Below, piece after piece: positions 50,840 through 59,644 of a stretch of 64,000 bases of DNA. The translations under genes were made by a program, and so were the position numbers. Source of the stretch: VAZQ01 sp045811525 (GTDB lineage Bacteria; Pseudomonadota; Alphaproteobacteria; Rhizobiales; Xanthobacteraceae); contig JBJMTV010000043.1 in NCBI GenBank assembly GCA_045811525.1, forward strand, positions 42,110 through 106,109, read 5' to 3'. The notes below the pieces were generated by a model. The model made no database searches and was not told the DNA's origin. It saw nothing but the letters and a program-made list of their open reading frames with translations. The first letter of the stretch is position 1. The number at the start of each line of letters is the position of its first letter.

Positions 50840-51676
50840 ATGACCCCGCAGGAAGCCCATCTCATCCAGGAGTTGTTCACCCGGTTGGCGTCGCTGGAGA
50901 GGAACCCACGCGATCGGGACGCAGAGGCGTTGATCCGCGATGGTTTGCAGGATGCCCCCCATGCGCCCTACGCACTGGTACAGACGGTGCTGGTGCAGGA
51001 CGAGGCGCTCAAGCGCGCAAACGCGCGCATCGAGGAGCTCGAACGTGCCACTGCCGCCGCGCAAGGCGACACCAGCTTCCTCGGCAGCATGCGCGACAGC
51101 CTGTTCGGAAAACCTGAAAGCCGCGGCTCAGTGCCTTCCGTGTCGGGCGGCAGCTCGAGCGGAGGCAGACCGAGTGCGGGCATGTCCCCGGCCTGGCAGC
51201 ATACGGGCACGCCACAGTCCGGCGCCGCACCTGGCTATGCTGCCGCTCCGCTTGGTGCTGCGCCTATGGCGGCCCCGGGCATGGGCGGGAGCTCTTTTCT
51301 CGGCACCGCGGCAGCGGCCGCAGCAGGCGTGGTCGGTGGCTCGCTTCTGCTCGGCGGGATCCGCTCGATGATGGGAGGGGGCGCCGCACACGCTGCCTTC
51401 GACCCATCAATGGGAGGCGGTTCGCCATGGAGCGGCGGAGCGGGCAGTGCGGCCGGGGGCGATCTCTCGCGGCAAGCCGGGCTCGACGATATCGGCCATG
51501 GCTCGCGCGCGTCATTCGGAGATACGGCGGGAGACGGCTATGGCATGGCCGACAACCAATCCGATCTCCCCGACGACGAGGTCGGCGCCGATGATGATTT
51601 CGATCAAGGCGATCTTGATGCAGGCGACGCCCTTGATGCAGGCGACGCCGGCGGTTTCGACGGCGAAGACGTATAA
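50840..51676 (+). CDS. DUF2076 domain protein with acidic Gly-rich tail
   Basis: A 278-residue protein starting MTPQEAHLIQELFTRLASLE at an ATG behind GGAG, followed by DRDAEALIRDGLQDAPHAPY and VLVQDEALKRANARIEELE, the DUF2076 N-terminal domain. A central Gly/Ala/Ser/Pro-rich region holds a hydrophobic glycine zipper (TAAAAAAGVVGGSLLLGGI). The C-terminus is strongly acidic (DDEVGADDDFDQGDLDAGDA). Homologues are found across alphaproteobacteria and enterobacteria; function unknown. The 18-bp coding repeat 51614-51631/51632-51649 makes the repeated LDAGDA units. Confidence 0.9.
   Translation: MTPQEAHLIQELFTRLASLERNPRDRDAEALIRDGLQDAPHAPYALVQTVLVQDEALKRANARIEELERATAAAQGDTSFLGSMRDSLFGKPESRGSVPSVSGGSSSGGRPSAGMSPAWQHTGTPQSGAAPGYAAAPLGAAPMAAPGMGGSSFLGTAAAAAAGVVGGSLLLGGIRSMMGGGAAHAAFDPSMGGGSPWSGGAGSAAGGDLSRQAGLDDIGHGSRASFGDTAGDGYGMADNQSDLPDDEVGADDDFDQGDLDAGDALDAGDAGGFDGEDV
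51614..51649 (+). repeat. Perfect 18-bp tandem duplication inside the DUF2076 gene
   Basis: CTTGATGCAGGCGACGCC occurs twice, back to back, at 51614-51631 and 51632-51649. It is in frame and encodes two copies of the acidic LDAGDA unit in the tail of the DUF2076 protein. Confidence 0.9.
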
Positions 51677-51741
51677 GTCTTTCCGCGCATCGCCCCGCCA
51701 TCAGCAAGCAGAAGCGCTCCTCCCCGGAGCAGGGTGAGATC

Positions 51742-51772
51742 GGGATCAGTCCGCTTGTGCGCGACTGATCCC
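51742..51772. terminator. Inverted repeat between convergent genes, bidirectional terminator candidate
   Basis: GGGATCAGTC (51742-51751) and GACTGATCCC (51763-51772) are perfect 10-bp arms with an 11-base loop. The flanks have only short A tracts and no strong T run. It lies between the convergent DUF2076 and L,D-transpeptidase genes, the right place to stop transcription from both sides. Confidence 0.6.
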
Positions 51773-51836
51773 AAATCGATCCGCCCTGAGGTGCGCAGGT
51801 GAGCCGGCATCGCGCGGCGTCACGACAACCTTCGGC

Positions 51837-52622
51837 TTAGATTACCACCACCTTGCTTCCGAGCTTGACGCGACCGTAGAGGTCGATCACGTCCTCGTTG
51901 CGCATGCGGATGCACCCGGAGGAGACCTGGGTGCCGATGGTCCAGGGCTCGTTTGAGCCATGGATGCGGTAGAGCGTCGAGCCGAGATAGAGGGCGCGCG
52001 CACCCAGTGGATTGTCGGGTCCGCCCACCATGTGGCGCGGCAAGTCGGGACGGCGCTTGAGCATCTCGTCCGGTGGGGTCCAGTCCGGCCACTCGCGCTT
52101 CTGCGTGACATGATGCACGCCCGCCCAGGTGAAGCCGGGGCGGCCGACGCCGATGCCGTAACGCACGGCACGCCCTCCGTCCTGCACCAGATAGAGGAAA
52201 CGATCGCGCGTATTGACGATGACGGTCCCTGGGCTCTCGTCGCCTTGGTAGGCGACTTCCTGCTTGACGTAGCGCGGATCCAGTACCGGCTGGCCGGGCT
52301 GGTATGGAGACTCGACCATGCCGGGGCCGACATCACCGGGCATTTGTGGGTAGCGCCGATAGCCGCTCGATGAGTCGTAGCGCTGGTCGTCGCGTGAGCC
52401 TGCGGGCCCACTGAATAGATATTCGATGAAGCCGCCACCGTACTCACCGCGCGCCGCTGCTGGTCGTGGCGGTGGAGCGGGCTGCCAGGATGTATCGTAA
52501 ATCGAGGCCATCGATGGCGCAGGCGCGCGTTGAGAATTAAGCGAAAGCGGTCCGGCGAGGGCGGTGCTGGTGACGGTCAAGGTGGACGCGAGCGCGAGCG
52601 ACAAGCGAGCGATACGCTGCAT
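51837..52622 (-). CDS. L,D-transpeptidase (YkuD domain)
   Basis: A 261-residue precursor with a Sec signal (LALASTLTVTSTALAG), a Pro/Tyr-rich linker, and a YkuD domain (PF03734). The domain has VIVNTRDRFLYLVQDGGRAV, YGIGVGRPGFTW, then the catalytic motif IHGSNEPWTIGT followed by VSSGCIRMRNEDVIDLYGRV with the nucleophile Cys. Family knowledge: such enzymes make 3-3 peptidoglycan cross-links or attach outer-membrane proteins to peptidoglycan in the periplasm. In rhizobia, several such enzymes of this GTVIVNTRDRFLYLV class are known. It is convergent with DUF2076 and has a 223-bp upstream region before the next gene. Confidence 0.93.
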   Translation of the reverse strand: MQRIARLSLALASTLTVTSTALAGPLSLNSQRAPAPSMASIYDTSWQPAPPPRPAAARGEYGGGFIEYLFSGPAGSRDDQRYDSSSGYRRYPQMPGDVGPGMVESPYQPGQPVLDPRYVKQEVAYQGDESPGTVIVNTRDRFLYLVQDGGRAVRYGIGVGRPGFTWAGVHHVTQKREWPDWTPPDEMLKRRPDLPRHMVGGPDNPLGARALYLGSTLYRIHGSNEPWTIGTQVSSGCIRMRNEDVIDLYGRVKLGSKVVVI

Positions 52623-52845
52623 GGATTTACTCTATGACTCGGATTGGACGCTACAGGGCTACAGGAACGAAGGTCACATTTCGTTCGGCTTGAAGGCGAG
52701 TAAAGCCGCAAAGCGCGTGCGAATGGTAAACGTCGGGCCGGGAATCTTAACGACGATCGCAAGAATTGCGTCCTTGAGTAGTTATAGTTTCTTTTGGGTA
52801 AAACGCGCGGCCGTATGGTTAATCAGCGGTGCACGCGGCGGTCCG

Positions 52846-53799
52846 TCAATCGAATGGATAGACACCAGGCTCGGCACGATACGCGTGCTCGATCCCATGC
52901 ATGCCGGAGCGCAGCATCGCTTCCCAGGATTCATTGGTGGTGGCGCCGATGTGGGGCGAGCCGAAGAAGTTCGGCACCCCGAGCAGAGGATTTCCGTTCG
53001 CCGGCTCCGCCGCGAAGACATCAAAAGCAGCGGCGGCAATATGCCCGCTCTCGAGCCGCGCCTTGAGCGCGACCTCGTCCACGATATGCCCACGCGCACA
53101 GTTGATCAGAATGGCGCCTTTTCTCATGCGGTCGAGTACCGCACCGGTGTAGAGGCCGATCGTACTTTTGTTGCGTGAGAGATGAATCGTGAGCACCTCG
53201 GAGCGCGCCCATAGCTCCTCGGGATCCACTTTCTCAACGTTCCATTGCCGATAGAACGCCGAGTAGTCCGCGCGGTCACAAGCAAGAACGGTCACACCAT
53301 AGGGCTGCAGCAGCTTGACCACCTCTTTTCCTACATGTCCGCATCCGTGAATGCCCACCGTGCGGCCGCGCAGGTCGGCGCCAAAACCGATTGGCCCCTG
53401 CCACTCGCCACACGCAAGGACCGAGGAAAAAAGCTGCAGCCGCCGCAGGCTGAAGACCATGTAGCAGAGCGTGAGCTCGGCGACGGAGACTTTGTTGATG
53501 CCCGCCGCCCACCACATCTTGATGCCATATCGATTGAGAATGGCGGGATCGATGTGATCGACGCCTGCGGAGCACAACGAGATGACCTTCAGGTCAGGCA
53601 GGCTGGCGCAGACACGGTCGGTGAATACATCAAGACCGATGACCGCTGCGTCATAGCCTTGCAGGTAGTCGATCAGCTCTTGCTCGGTAAACCGGCTCCG
53701 GTCGGTGCGGAATTTGCTGCCGGGATTTTTGGCAGCGAGCTCCGCCTTCAGAGCGGGAAAGAAATCGAAGTAAGGCGTTGTGACTGCCACGCGCGACAT
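52846..53799 (-). CDS. D-isomer-specific 2-hydroxyacid dehydrogenase family protein
   Basis: A 317-residue NAD-dependent dehydrogenase. The Rossmann motif is VGIHGCGHVGKEVVKLLQPY (GxGxxG-like, with HGCGHVG). The Arg-Glu-His catalytic set is visible in INCARGHIVDEVALKARLES (Arg), FDVFAAEPANGNPLL (Glu) and FGSPHIGATTNESWE (His). Relatives reduce 2-oxoacids such as phosphoglycerate, glyoxylate or lactate; the substrate here is unknown. The N-terminal half (RTDRSRFTEQELIDYLQGYD) is the family-standard pseudo-substrate lobe. It starts with ATG at 53799. Confidence 0.92.
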   Translation of the reverse strand: MSRVAVTTPYFDFFPALKAELAAKNPGSKFRTDRSRFTEQELIDYLQGYDAAVIGLDVFTDRVCASLPDLKVISLCSAGVDHIDPAILNRYGIKMWWAAGINKVSVAELTLCYMVFSLRRLQLFSSVLACGEWQGPIGFGADLRGRTVGIHGCGHVGKEVVKLLQPYGVTVLACDRADYSAFYRQWNVEKVDPEELWARSEVLTIHLSRNKSTIGLYTGAVLDRMRKGAILINCARGHIVDEVALKARLESGHIAAAAFDVFAAEPANGNPLLGVPNFFGSPHIGATTNESWEAMLRSGMHGIEHAYRAEPGVYPFD

Positions 53800-53865
53800 C
53801 GATGCCTCCCGTCTGGCGCCGCTTCTTGCCAGTGAGGCACGAGCCTGAGCCGTTTCACAGGAGGC

Positions 53866-54357
53866 TCAGGCTTTGGGCGCGCAGCGCACGAATATGCCCG
53901 TGCCGTAGCGGCCGTCGACTTCCGGATCGACGTATTTCAGCACGAGAACGCGACCGTCAAAGGAGACGATCTCGCGATCCTGCGGACCGGGCGTCTCGCC
54001 GGCCGGGCCCACATAATCCCGTCCGGCGGGGGTGCCCTTGAGCCGCAGCTCCTGCAGCTGCGAGGAATCGGCAAGATACATCATCACGCCACCCGTCGGG
54101 CCCTGACCGATCACGAAGGGCTGGCGGCATTGCCCGCGCGCATTGGCTTCGGTGCGGGCACGATCCTCTGGCTTGTGATAGGCGGCATAGCCCCATCGGC
54201 CGATGATCTCGCTCGCGCGCACCCGCGCGGGTATTTCGGGAGGCGGTAGCGCTGCCGGCGCCGGCTCGGGCTGCTGCGTGCTGGTGCAGGCTGCAAGGCC
54301 CACCGTCGCCATGGCGACGAGCGCCGCCACAGCCGGTCGAAAGAAACTACCATCCAT
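53866..54357 (-). CDS. Putative lipoprotein
   Basis: A 163-residue protein: signal peptide AAVALVAMATVGLAAC with a lipobox LAAC at the cleavage site, followed by a short Pro-rich linker. The mature part has SEIIGRWGYAAYHKPEDRAR, CRQPFVIGQGPTGGVMMYLA and a DREIVSFDGRVLVLKYVDPE stretch. GGGGAGGG precedes the ATG at 54357, supporting that start; the frame remains open for another 97 codons with arginine-rich, non-family sequence. It should be lipid-anchored in the envelope. Function unknown. Confidence 0.82.
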   Translation of the reverse strand: MDGSFFRPAVAALVAMATVGLAACTSTQQPEPAPAALPPPEIPARVRASEIIGRWGYAAYHKPEDRARTEANARGQCRQPFVIGQGPTGGVMMYLADSSQLQELRLKGTPAGRDYVGPAGETPGPQDREIVSFDGRVLVLKYVDPEVDGRYGTGIFVRCAPKA

Positions 54358-54709
54358 GGAACCCTCCCCTACTCCTGCGGCAGCCTGGGGAGCCCAGGAC
54401 ACAAGCCCGCCGAGAGACGCACCCACTTGCTTGCCCGCTCGCTTGGGACAGACCCCGATAGCAGTCGCGTGGTTAACAACCGGCAACCGCACCCCCGAGC
54501 CGGCATTCCGCCTCGACCGGCAGGGCTCGCAACGCGCGCAGCCGCTCCGGAATGTGCGCCCAGCCTTGCCCTGCTTGGCGCCCTTGCTTGGCGGCCTTGC
54601 ATAGGCTCGAGGCAAGGCGGATCTGAGGCAAAAAGCCGGGCGGGACACGGTGGGGGACGCGCCCGACCCTTTCTCGAGGGCATGTTCCCGCTGCTCCTCG
54701 GAGGTGCCC
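54358..54709. other. Non-coding region of about 350 bp
   Basis: This interval separates the lipoprotein gene from the convergent end of the GlcG/HbpS gene, both read leftward. Open frames here are Arg/Pro-rich with no family resemblance. I see no RNA gene or strong hairpin. It presumably contains the promoter of the lipoprotein gene. Confidence 0.5.
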
Positions 54710-55210
54710 TCAGGTCTGGCGCGGGTCCTTGAGTGGAGGGTCTAGCTTGATGTTAAGGCGCCTGGCCGCCGCGCCGTCAAAATCGGCGTCGGCTCGGAAC
54801 CCGCCAGCATGTATTCCATCAATGGCGCACAAGTCGTCAACCTCGTTGACATCACCCGTTACTCCGATCGCCCCGACAATTTCTCCGGATGGATCGCGGA
54901 TGAGCTGGCCGCCCGCTTCCAGGAACAAGGGGCCATCCGCAAGCTCGGCCAGCGACTGCATGAAAGCTGGCTTCTCTTTTGCCTTCTGCAGGACCTGGCG
55001 GGATGAGCGATTGAGGGCGAGCGCACCAAATGCTTTGCCGTAAGCAATTTCGAAGCGCATGAGCGACGCGCCGTCCTGCTTCTGAAACGCCTTCACCCGG
55101 CCCCCAGCATCGAGCACGATCGTTGCCAGGGCATGGGCTCGGCGCTTGCGCCCCGAGGCAAAAGTTCCGGCAATGATCTTGTTGGCCTCAGCGAGGCTGA
55201 TACCGCGCAT
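54710..55210 (-). CDS. GlcG/HbpS family heme-binding-like protein
   Basis: A 166-residue protein of the GlcG/HbpS (DUF336, PF03928) family. It begins ISLAEANKIIAGTFASGRKR and contains ATIVLDAGGRVKAFQKQDGA, FEIAYGKAFGALALNRSSRQ and GEIVGAIGVTGDVNEVDDLC, the family core. HbpS binds heme or iron and participates in redox sensing in Streptomyces; other members sit in glycolate or aromatic operons. The N-terminus lacks a signal peptide, so it is cytoplasmic. Substrate or partner is unknown. Confidence 0.9.
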   Translation of the reverse strand: MRGISLAEANKIIAGTFASGRKRRAHALATIVLDAGGRVKAFQKQDGASLMRFEIAYGKAFGALALNRSSRQVLQKAKEKPAFMQSLAELADGPLFLEAGGQLIRDPSGEIVGAIGVTGDVNEVDDLCAIDGIHAGGFRADADFDGAAARRLNIKLDPPLKDPRQT

Positions 55211-55332
55211 GCATCCCTCCCCGGTCGCTCCGATCCCCGTAACAGCAGTGGCGCAAGCCGCCTACACGCGGCGGTACACACCTGATGTCATGCAAACTAT
55301 GGGTTAGTCTGGCATTGGTTCACAAGTCGGCA

Positions 55333-55372
55333 TGACGAACTTGCGCCAAGACTGACGAACCTGCGCCAAGCG
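55333..55372. repeat. Two tandem 20-bp repeats in a gene-free spacer
   Basis: TGACGAACTTGCGCCAAGAC (55333-55352) and TGACGAACCTGCGCCAAGCG (55353-55372) differ at three positions only. They lie 111 bp before the start of the binding protein gene at 55483, in a position where an operator could be. Confidence 0.75.
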
Positions 55373-55482
55373 TTACGCGGAGCTCTGACCGCGCCAGTGG
55401 GGCAACGTGCCGTCGAGCGCGGTTGCGGAATTGTTGCTACGATCCTCAGCACAGGTGTCGCCTTGTGTAAAAGGAGTTGTCC

Positions 55483-56463
55483 TTGTCCGCTCTTGTGCAG
55501 GCTTTGGTCCTCGTTGGTGTGTCCGTTCTCGCCCTTCCAGCTGCCGCGCAGGAAAGCACGTTCTTGCGCATCAATACTTTCCCGAATGCCAAGGCGCTGC
55601 CGCTGCACGCGGGCATTGCCGAAGGCATTTTCGAGCGGCGCGGCTTCAAGATCGACCTCACACTCACGGACAATTCGCGCAATCAGCGCGACGGCCTCGC
55701 GGCGGGCCGGTACGACATTGTGCATTCCGCGGTCGACAACGCGCTGGCGATGATCGATGTCGCAAAGCACGACGTGGTGATCGTCACCGGTGGCGACAGC
55801 GGGATGAACGAGTTCTTCGTGCAGCCGGAGATCAACAGCTTCGCCGACCTGCGTGGCCGCGTTGTCGTGGTCGATGCCCCGGACACGGCCTATGCCCTGC
55901 AAGCCAAGAAGATCCTTGCCGCACACGGTTTGAAGGAGGGGGCTGACTATACGATCACGCCGGTCGGCGCCGGCGCATTTCGCTTCAAGGCGATGGTGGA
56001 AAGCAAGGAAAACGCGGGCGCCATTCTCAACCTGCCCTTCACGGTCCAGGCGGAACTCTTGGGCATGCGCAGCCTCGGGCGAACCATCGACCTGCTTGGT
56101 CCCTACCAGGCCGGTGGCGCTTTCCTCATGCGCAGCTGGGCGCGCGAGCACGGGCCGGTGCTGGAGCGCTACATCGCGGCCTATATCGAGGCAGTCCGCT
56201 TTGTCCGTCACCCGCGCCATCAAGCCCGGAGCATTGCGCTGCTGACGGAGAAGCTCAACCTGTCGCGCGACGAGGCGGAGCGGACCTATGCCCTGCTCAT
56301 GGACCCGAGCTTCGGCTTCACCCCCGATGCCAAGTTCGACCTGGTGGGTTTCCAAAACGTGCTGGACTTGCGCGCTGAGATGGAGGGCGGCAGCCCGGCT
56401 GCACCGGAGCGGTATTTCGATCTTGGCTATTACGATCGCGCCCTGATGCGGCTTGGCCATTAA
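55483..56463 (+). CDS. NMT1-like periplasmic substrate-binding protein (orphan)
   Basis: A 326-residue precursor starting at a TTG at 55483, six bases after AAGGAG. It has a Sec signal (ALVLVGVSVLALPAAAQ), and the mature part opens with TFLRINTFPNAKALPLHAGI, EGIFERRGFKIDLTLTDNSR and RYDIVHSAVDNALAMIDVAK. This is the NMT1/SsuA fold, close to binding proteins for taurine, nitrate or pyrimidine precursors. The phrase ENAGAILNLPFTVQAELLGM lies in the second lobe. No permease or ATPase is next to it, so it is another orphan receptor. Other in-frame starts are TTG 55477 and GTG 55495. Confidence 0.88.
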   Translation: MSALVQALVLVGVSVLALPAAAQESTFLRINTFPNAKALPLHAGIAEGIFERRGFKIDLTLTDNSRNQRDGLAAGRYDIVHSAVDNALAMIDVAKHDVVIVTGGDSGMNEFFVQPEINSFADLRGRVVVVDAPDTAYALQAKKILAAHGLKEGADYTITPVGAGAFRFKAMVESKENAGAILNLPFTVQAELLGMRSLGRTIDLLGPYQAGGAFLMRSWAREHGPVLERYIAAYIEAVRFVRHPRHQARSIALLTEKLNLSRDEAERTYALLMDPSFGFTPDAKFDLVGFQNVLDLRAEMEGGSPAAPERYFDLGYYDRALMRLGH

Positions 56464-56511
56464 CGCCGCTGCGGCGACCGCGCCTTCGCCTGGGCCCCCG
56501 GCGCACAATCC

Positions 56512-56540
56512 TTGACACGGGATGGCGGACGGCCTATTTC
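56512..56540 (+). promoter_or_regulatory. Sigma-70-type promoter of groESL
   Basis: TTGACA (56512-56517), a 17-bp spacer and TATTTC (56535-56540) form a near-consensus vegetative promoter. It lies immediately upstream of the CIRCE operator, so HrcA binding would block initiation or early elongation. Confidence 0.8.
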
Positions 56541-56550
56541 GAGCGCGGCA

Positions 56551-56577
56551 TTGGCACTCCAATGACAAGAGTGCTAA
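56551..56577 (+). promoter_or_regulatory. CIRCE operator (HrcA binding site)
   Basis: TTGGCACTC (56551-56559), nine bases, then GAGTGCTAA (56569-56577). The consensus is TTAGCACTC-N9-GAGTGCTAA; only one position differs. It lies between the promoter and groES, so HrcA should repress groESL until heat or misfolded protein releases it. Confidence 0.95.
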
Positions 56578-56634
56578 TGGCCCTCCATCCAGTTCAATCA
56601 AGAACTTACCGACGCCGCGAAGAGGATTTTGCTT

Positions 56635-56931
56635 ATGGCCAAGACCAGATTTCGTCCGCTACACGACCGCGTTGTCGTGAAACGTGTCGACGCAGAGGAG
56701 AAGAGCAAAGGCGGCATCATCATCCCGGACACTGCGCAGGAAAAGCCCTCGCAAGGCGAGGTGATTGCCGTTGGGCCTGGCGGTCGCGACGAGGCCGGGA
56801 AGCTCATCCCGATCGATGTGAAGACCGGCGATCGGGTTCTGTTCGGCAAGTGGTCGGGGACAGAGGTGAAGCTCGAGGGCGAGGACCTTCTCATCATGAA
56901 AGAGTCCGACATCATGGGCGTGGTCGCCTGA
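56635..56931 (+). CDS. groES: Co-chaperonin GroES
   Basis: A 98-residue protein that caps the GroEL folding chamber. It has the family start TRFRPLHDRVVVKRVDAEE, the mobile-loop region SKGGIIIPDTAQEKPSQGEV, and the ending EDLLIMKESDIMGVV. The ATG at 56635 is the normal start, though two earlier in-frame codons are open. It is the first gene of the CIRCE-controlled operon and groEL follows after 110 bp. Confidence 0.97.
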   Translation: MAKTRFRPLHDRVVVKRVDAEEKSKGGIIIPDTAQEKPSQGEVIAVGPGGRDEAGKLIPIDVKTGDRVLFGKWSGTEVKLEGEDLLIMKESDIMGVVA

Positions 56932-57041
56932 GGGCTCGAGCGAGCCAGTCACCAGTCTGCCCGCCTGCGCAATCCTGCCGGAAACTGCCCCAGCTGGGCT
57001 GCGAGCAGCGGGTGCTCACAATTCAACCGGAGTAGATATCA

Positions 57042-58712
<1,671 letters not shown>

Positions 58713-58743
58713 GCCAAGAGCTCAGGCCACATCGTTTACCGGC

Positions 58744-58778
58744 GAAAGGGCGCGGCAAACCGCGCCCTTTCTGCTTTT
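58744..58778 (+). terminator. Rho-independent terminator of groESL
   Basis: GAAAGGGCGCGG (58744-58755) and CCGCGCCCTTTC (58760-58771) form a perfect 12-bp stem with a CAAA loop, followed by TGCTTTTG. It lies 31 bp after the groEL stop and before the convergent 2OG oxygenase gene, so it may work for both directions. Confidence 0.9.
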
Positions 58779-58801
58779 GCGCCGCCCGCAGGCATGCCGC
58801 A

Positions 58802-59557
58802 TCATTTTGCGTCGTGGAAGATCACACCGAGCGTGAAACGCCGACCGTTGCGCAACCGGCTCACGCCATGGCGCATGTTGACGCGGTAGATACCCTTGGT
58901 GCCTCGCACCGGCCGATGATGGACCGGGAATATGACGGCCTCACCCTGGGCGAGCGGGACAACCTCGGCGCGCGACTGCATGCGCGGTCGCTGCTCGGTA
59001 AGCACGAACTCGCCGCCAGTGAAGTCATCACCAGGGCACGACAGCAGGACCGTTGCCTGCAACGGAAAGACGTGCTCGCCATAAAGGTCCTGATGCAGGC
59101 AGTTGAAATCGCCCTCGTCGTAGCGAAGCAGCAACGCCGTCGGTTTTGACTGCCCGGCCTCGCGGCACGCAGCAAGATACTCGGCATGAGTCGCGGGAAA
59201 GCCTCCCGCGCTCCCCAGCATCTCACTCCAGATATTGGCGACCGATGCCAAGTGCGGATAAAGGTCCACACGCAGGGCGGCGACGAGCGCCGGCAAGGGA
59301 TAATCGAAATATTTGTACTCGCCGCGTCCGAACCCGTGCCGGGCCATGATCACTCGGCTGCGGAACCGGTGATCCTCATCATAGCAAGCCGCCAGTGCGG
59401 CACATTCCTCAGGCGTGAGCAAAGCACCCGTGGTTGCATTGCCGTGCGCCGCGAGGTCTGCACCGATGCGCTGCCAGTCGAGCGCCGCGAGCCGGCTCTG
59501 CAAACCCTCGAGCGGCGTGCGTGCCGTCTTTGCTCCGCTGCTCCTGCTCACCGGCAC
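58802..59557 (-). CDS. 2-oxoglutarate/Fe(II)-dependent oxygenase
   Basis: A 251-residue protein of the 2OG-Fe(II) oxygenase superfamily. The iron motif is FNCLHQDLYGEHVFPLQATV (HxD) and the distal His lies in AVIFPVHHRPVRGTKGIYRV; the 2OG-binding Arg may be in GVSRLRNGRRFTLGVIFHD. The double-stranded beta-helix core is therefore complete. It starts at a GTG at 59557. No signal peptide. Substrate unknown; relatives of this EGDFNCLHQDLYG class are frequently annotated only as 2OG-Fe(II) oxygenases. It lies between groESL and a Tat-exported flavoprotein. Confidence 0.88.
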   Translation of the reverse strand: MPVSRSSGAKTARTPLEGLQSRLAALDWQRIGADLAAHGNATTGALLTPEECAALAACYDEDHRFRSRVIMARHGFGRGEYKYFDYPLPALVAALRVDLYPHLASVANIWSEMLGSAGGFPATHAEYLAACREAGQSKPTALLLRYDEGDFNCLHQDLYGEHVFPLQATVLLSCPGDDFTGGEFVLTEQRPRMQSRAEVVPLAQGEAVIFPVHHRPVRGTKGIYRVNMRHGVSRLRNGRRFTLGVIFHDAK

Positions 59558-59644
59558 TCCCTGAACGCAGCCTCGTGAGAACGATGAGATACGGGCTCCA
59601 CGGGGGAGCCGCCACCCGAATTGCGCTGCTGTTGCGCTTGCCGT

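Noticed and set aside
53866..54648. 260-residue version of the lipoprotein
   Set aside because: The signal peptide and lipobox begin at the ATG at 54357 behind GGGGAGGG; the upstream residues are arginine-rich and would block export.
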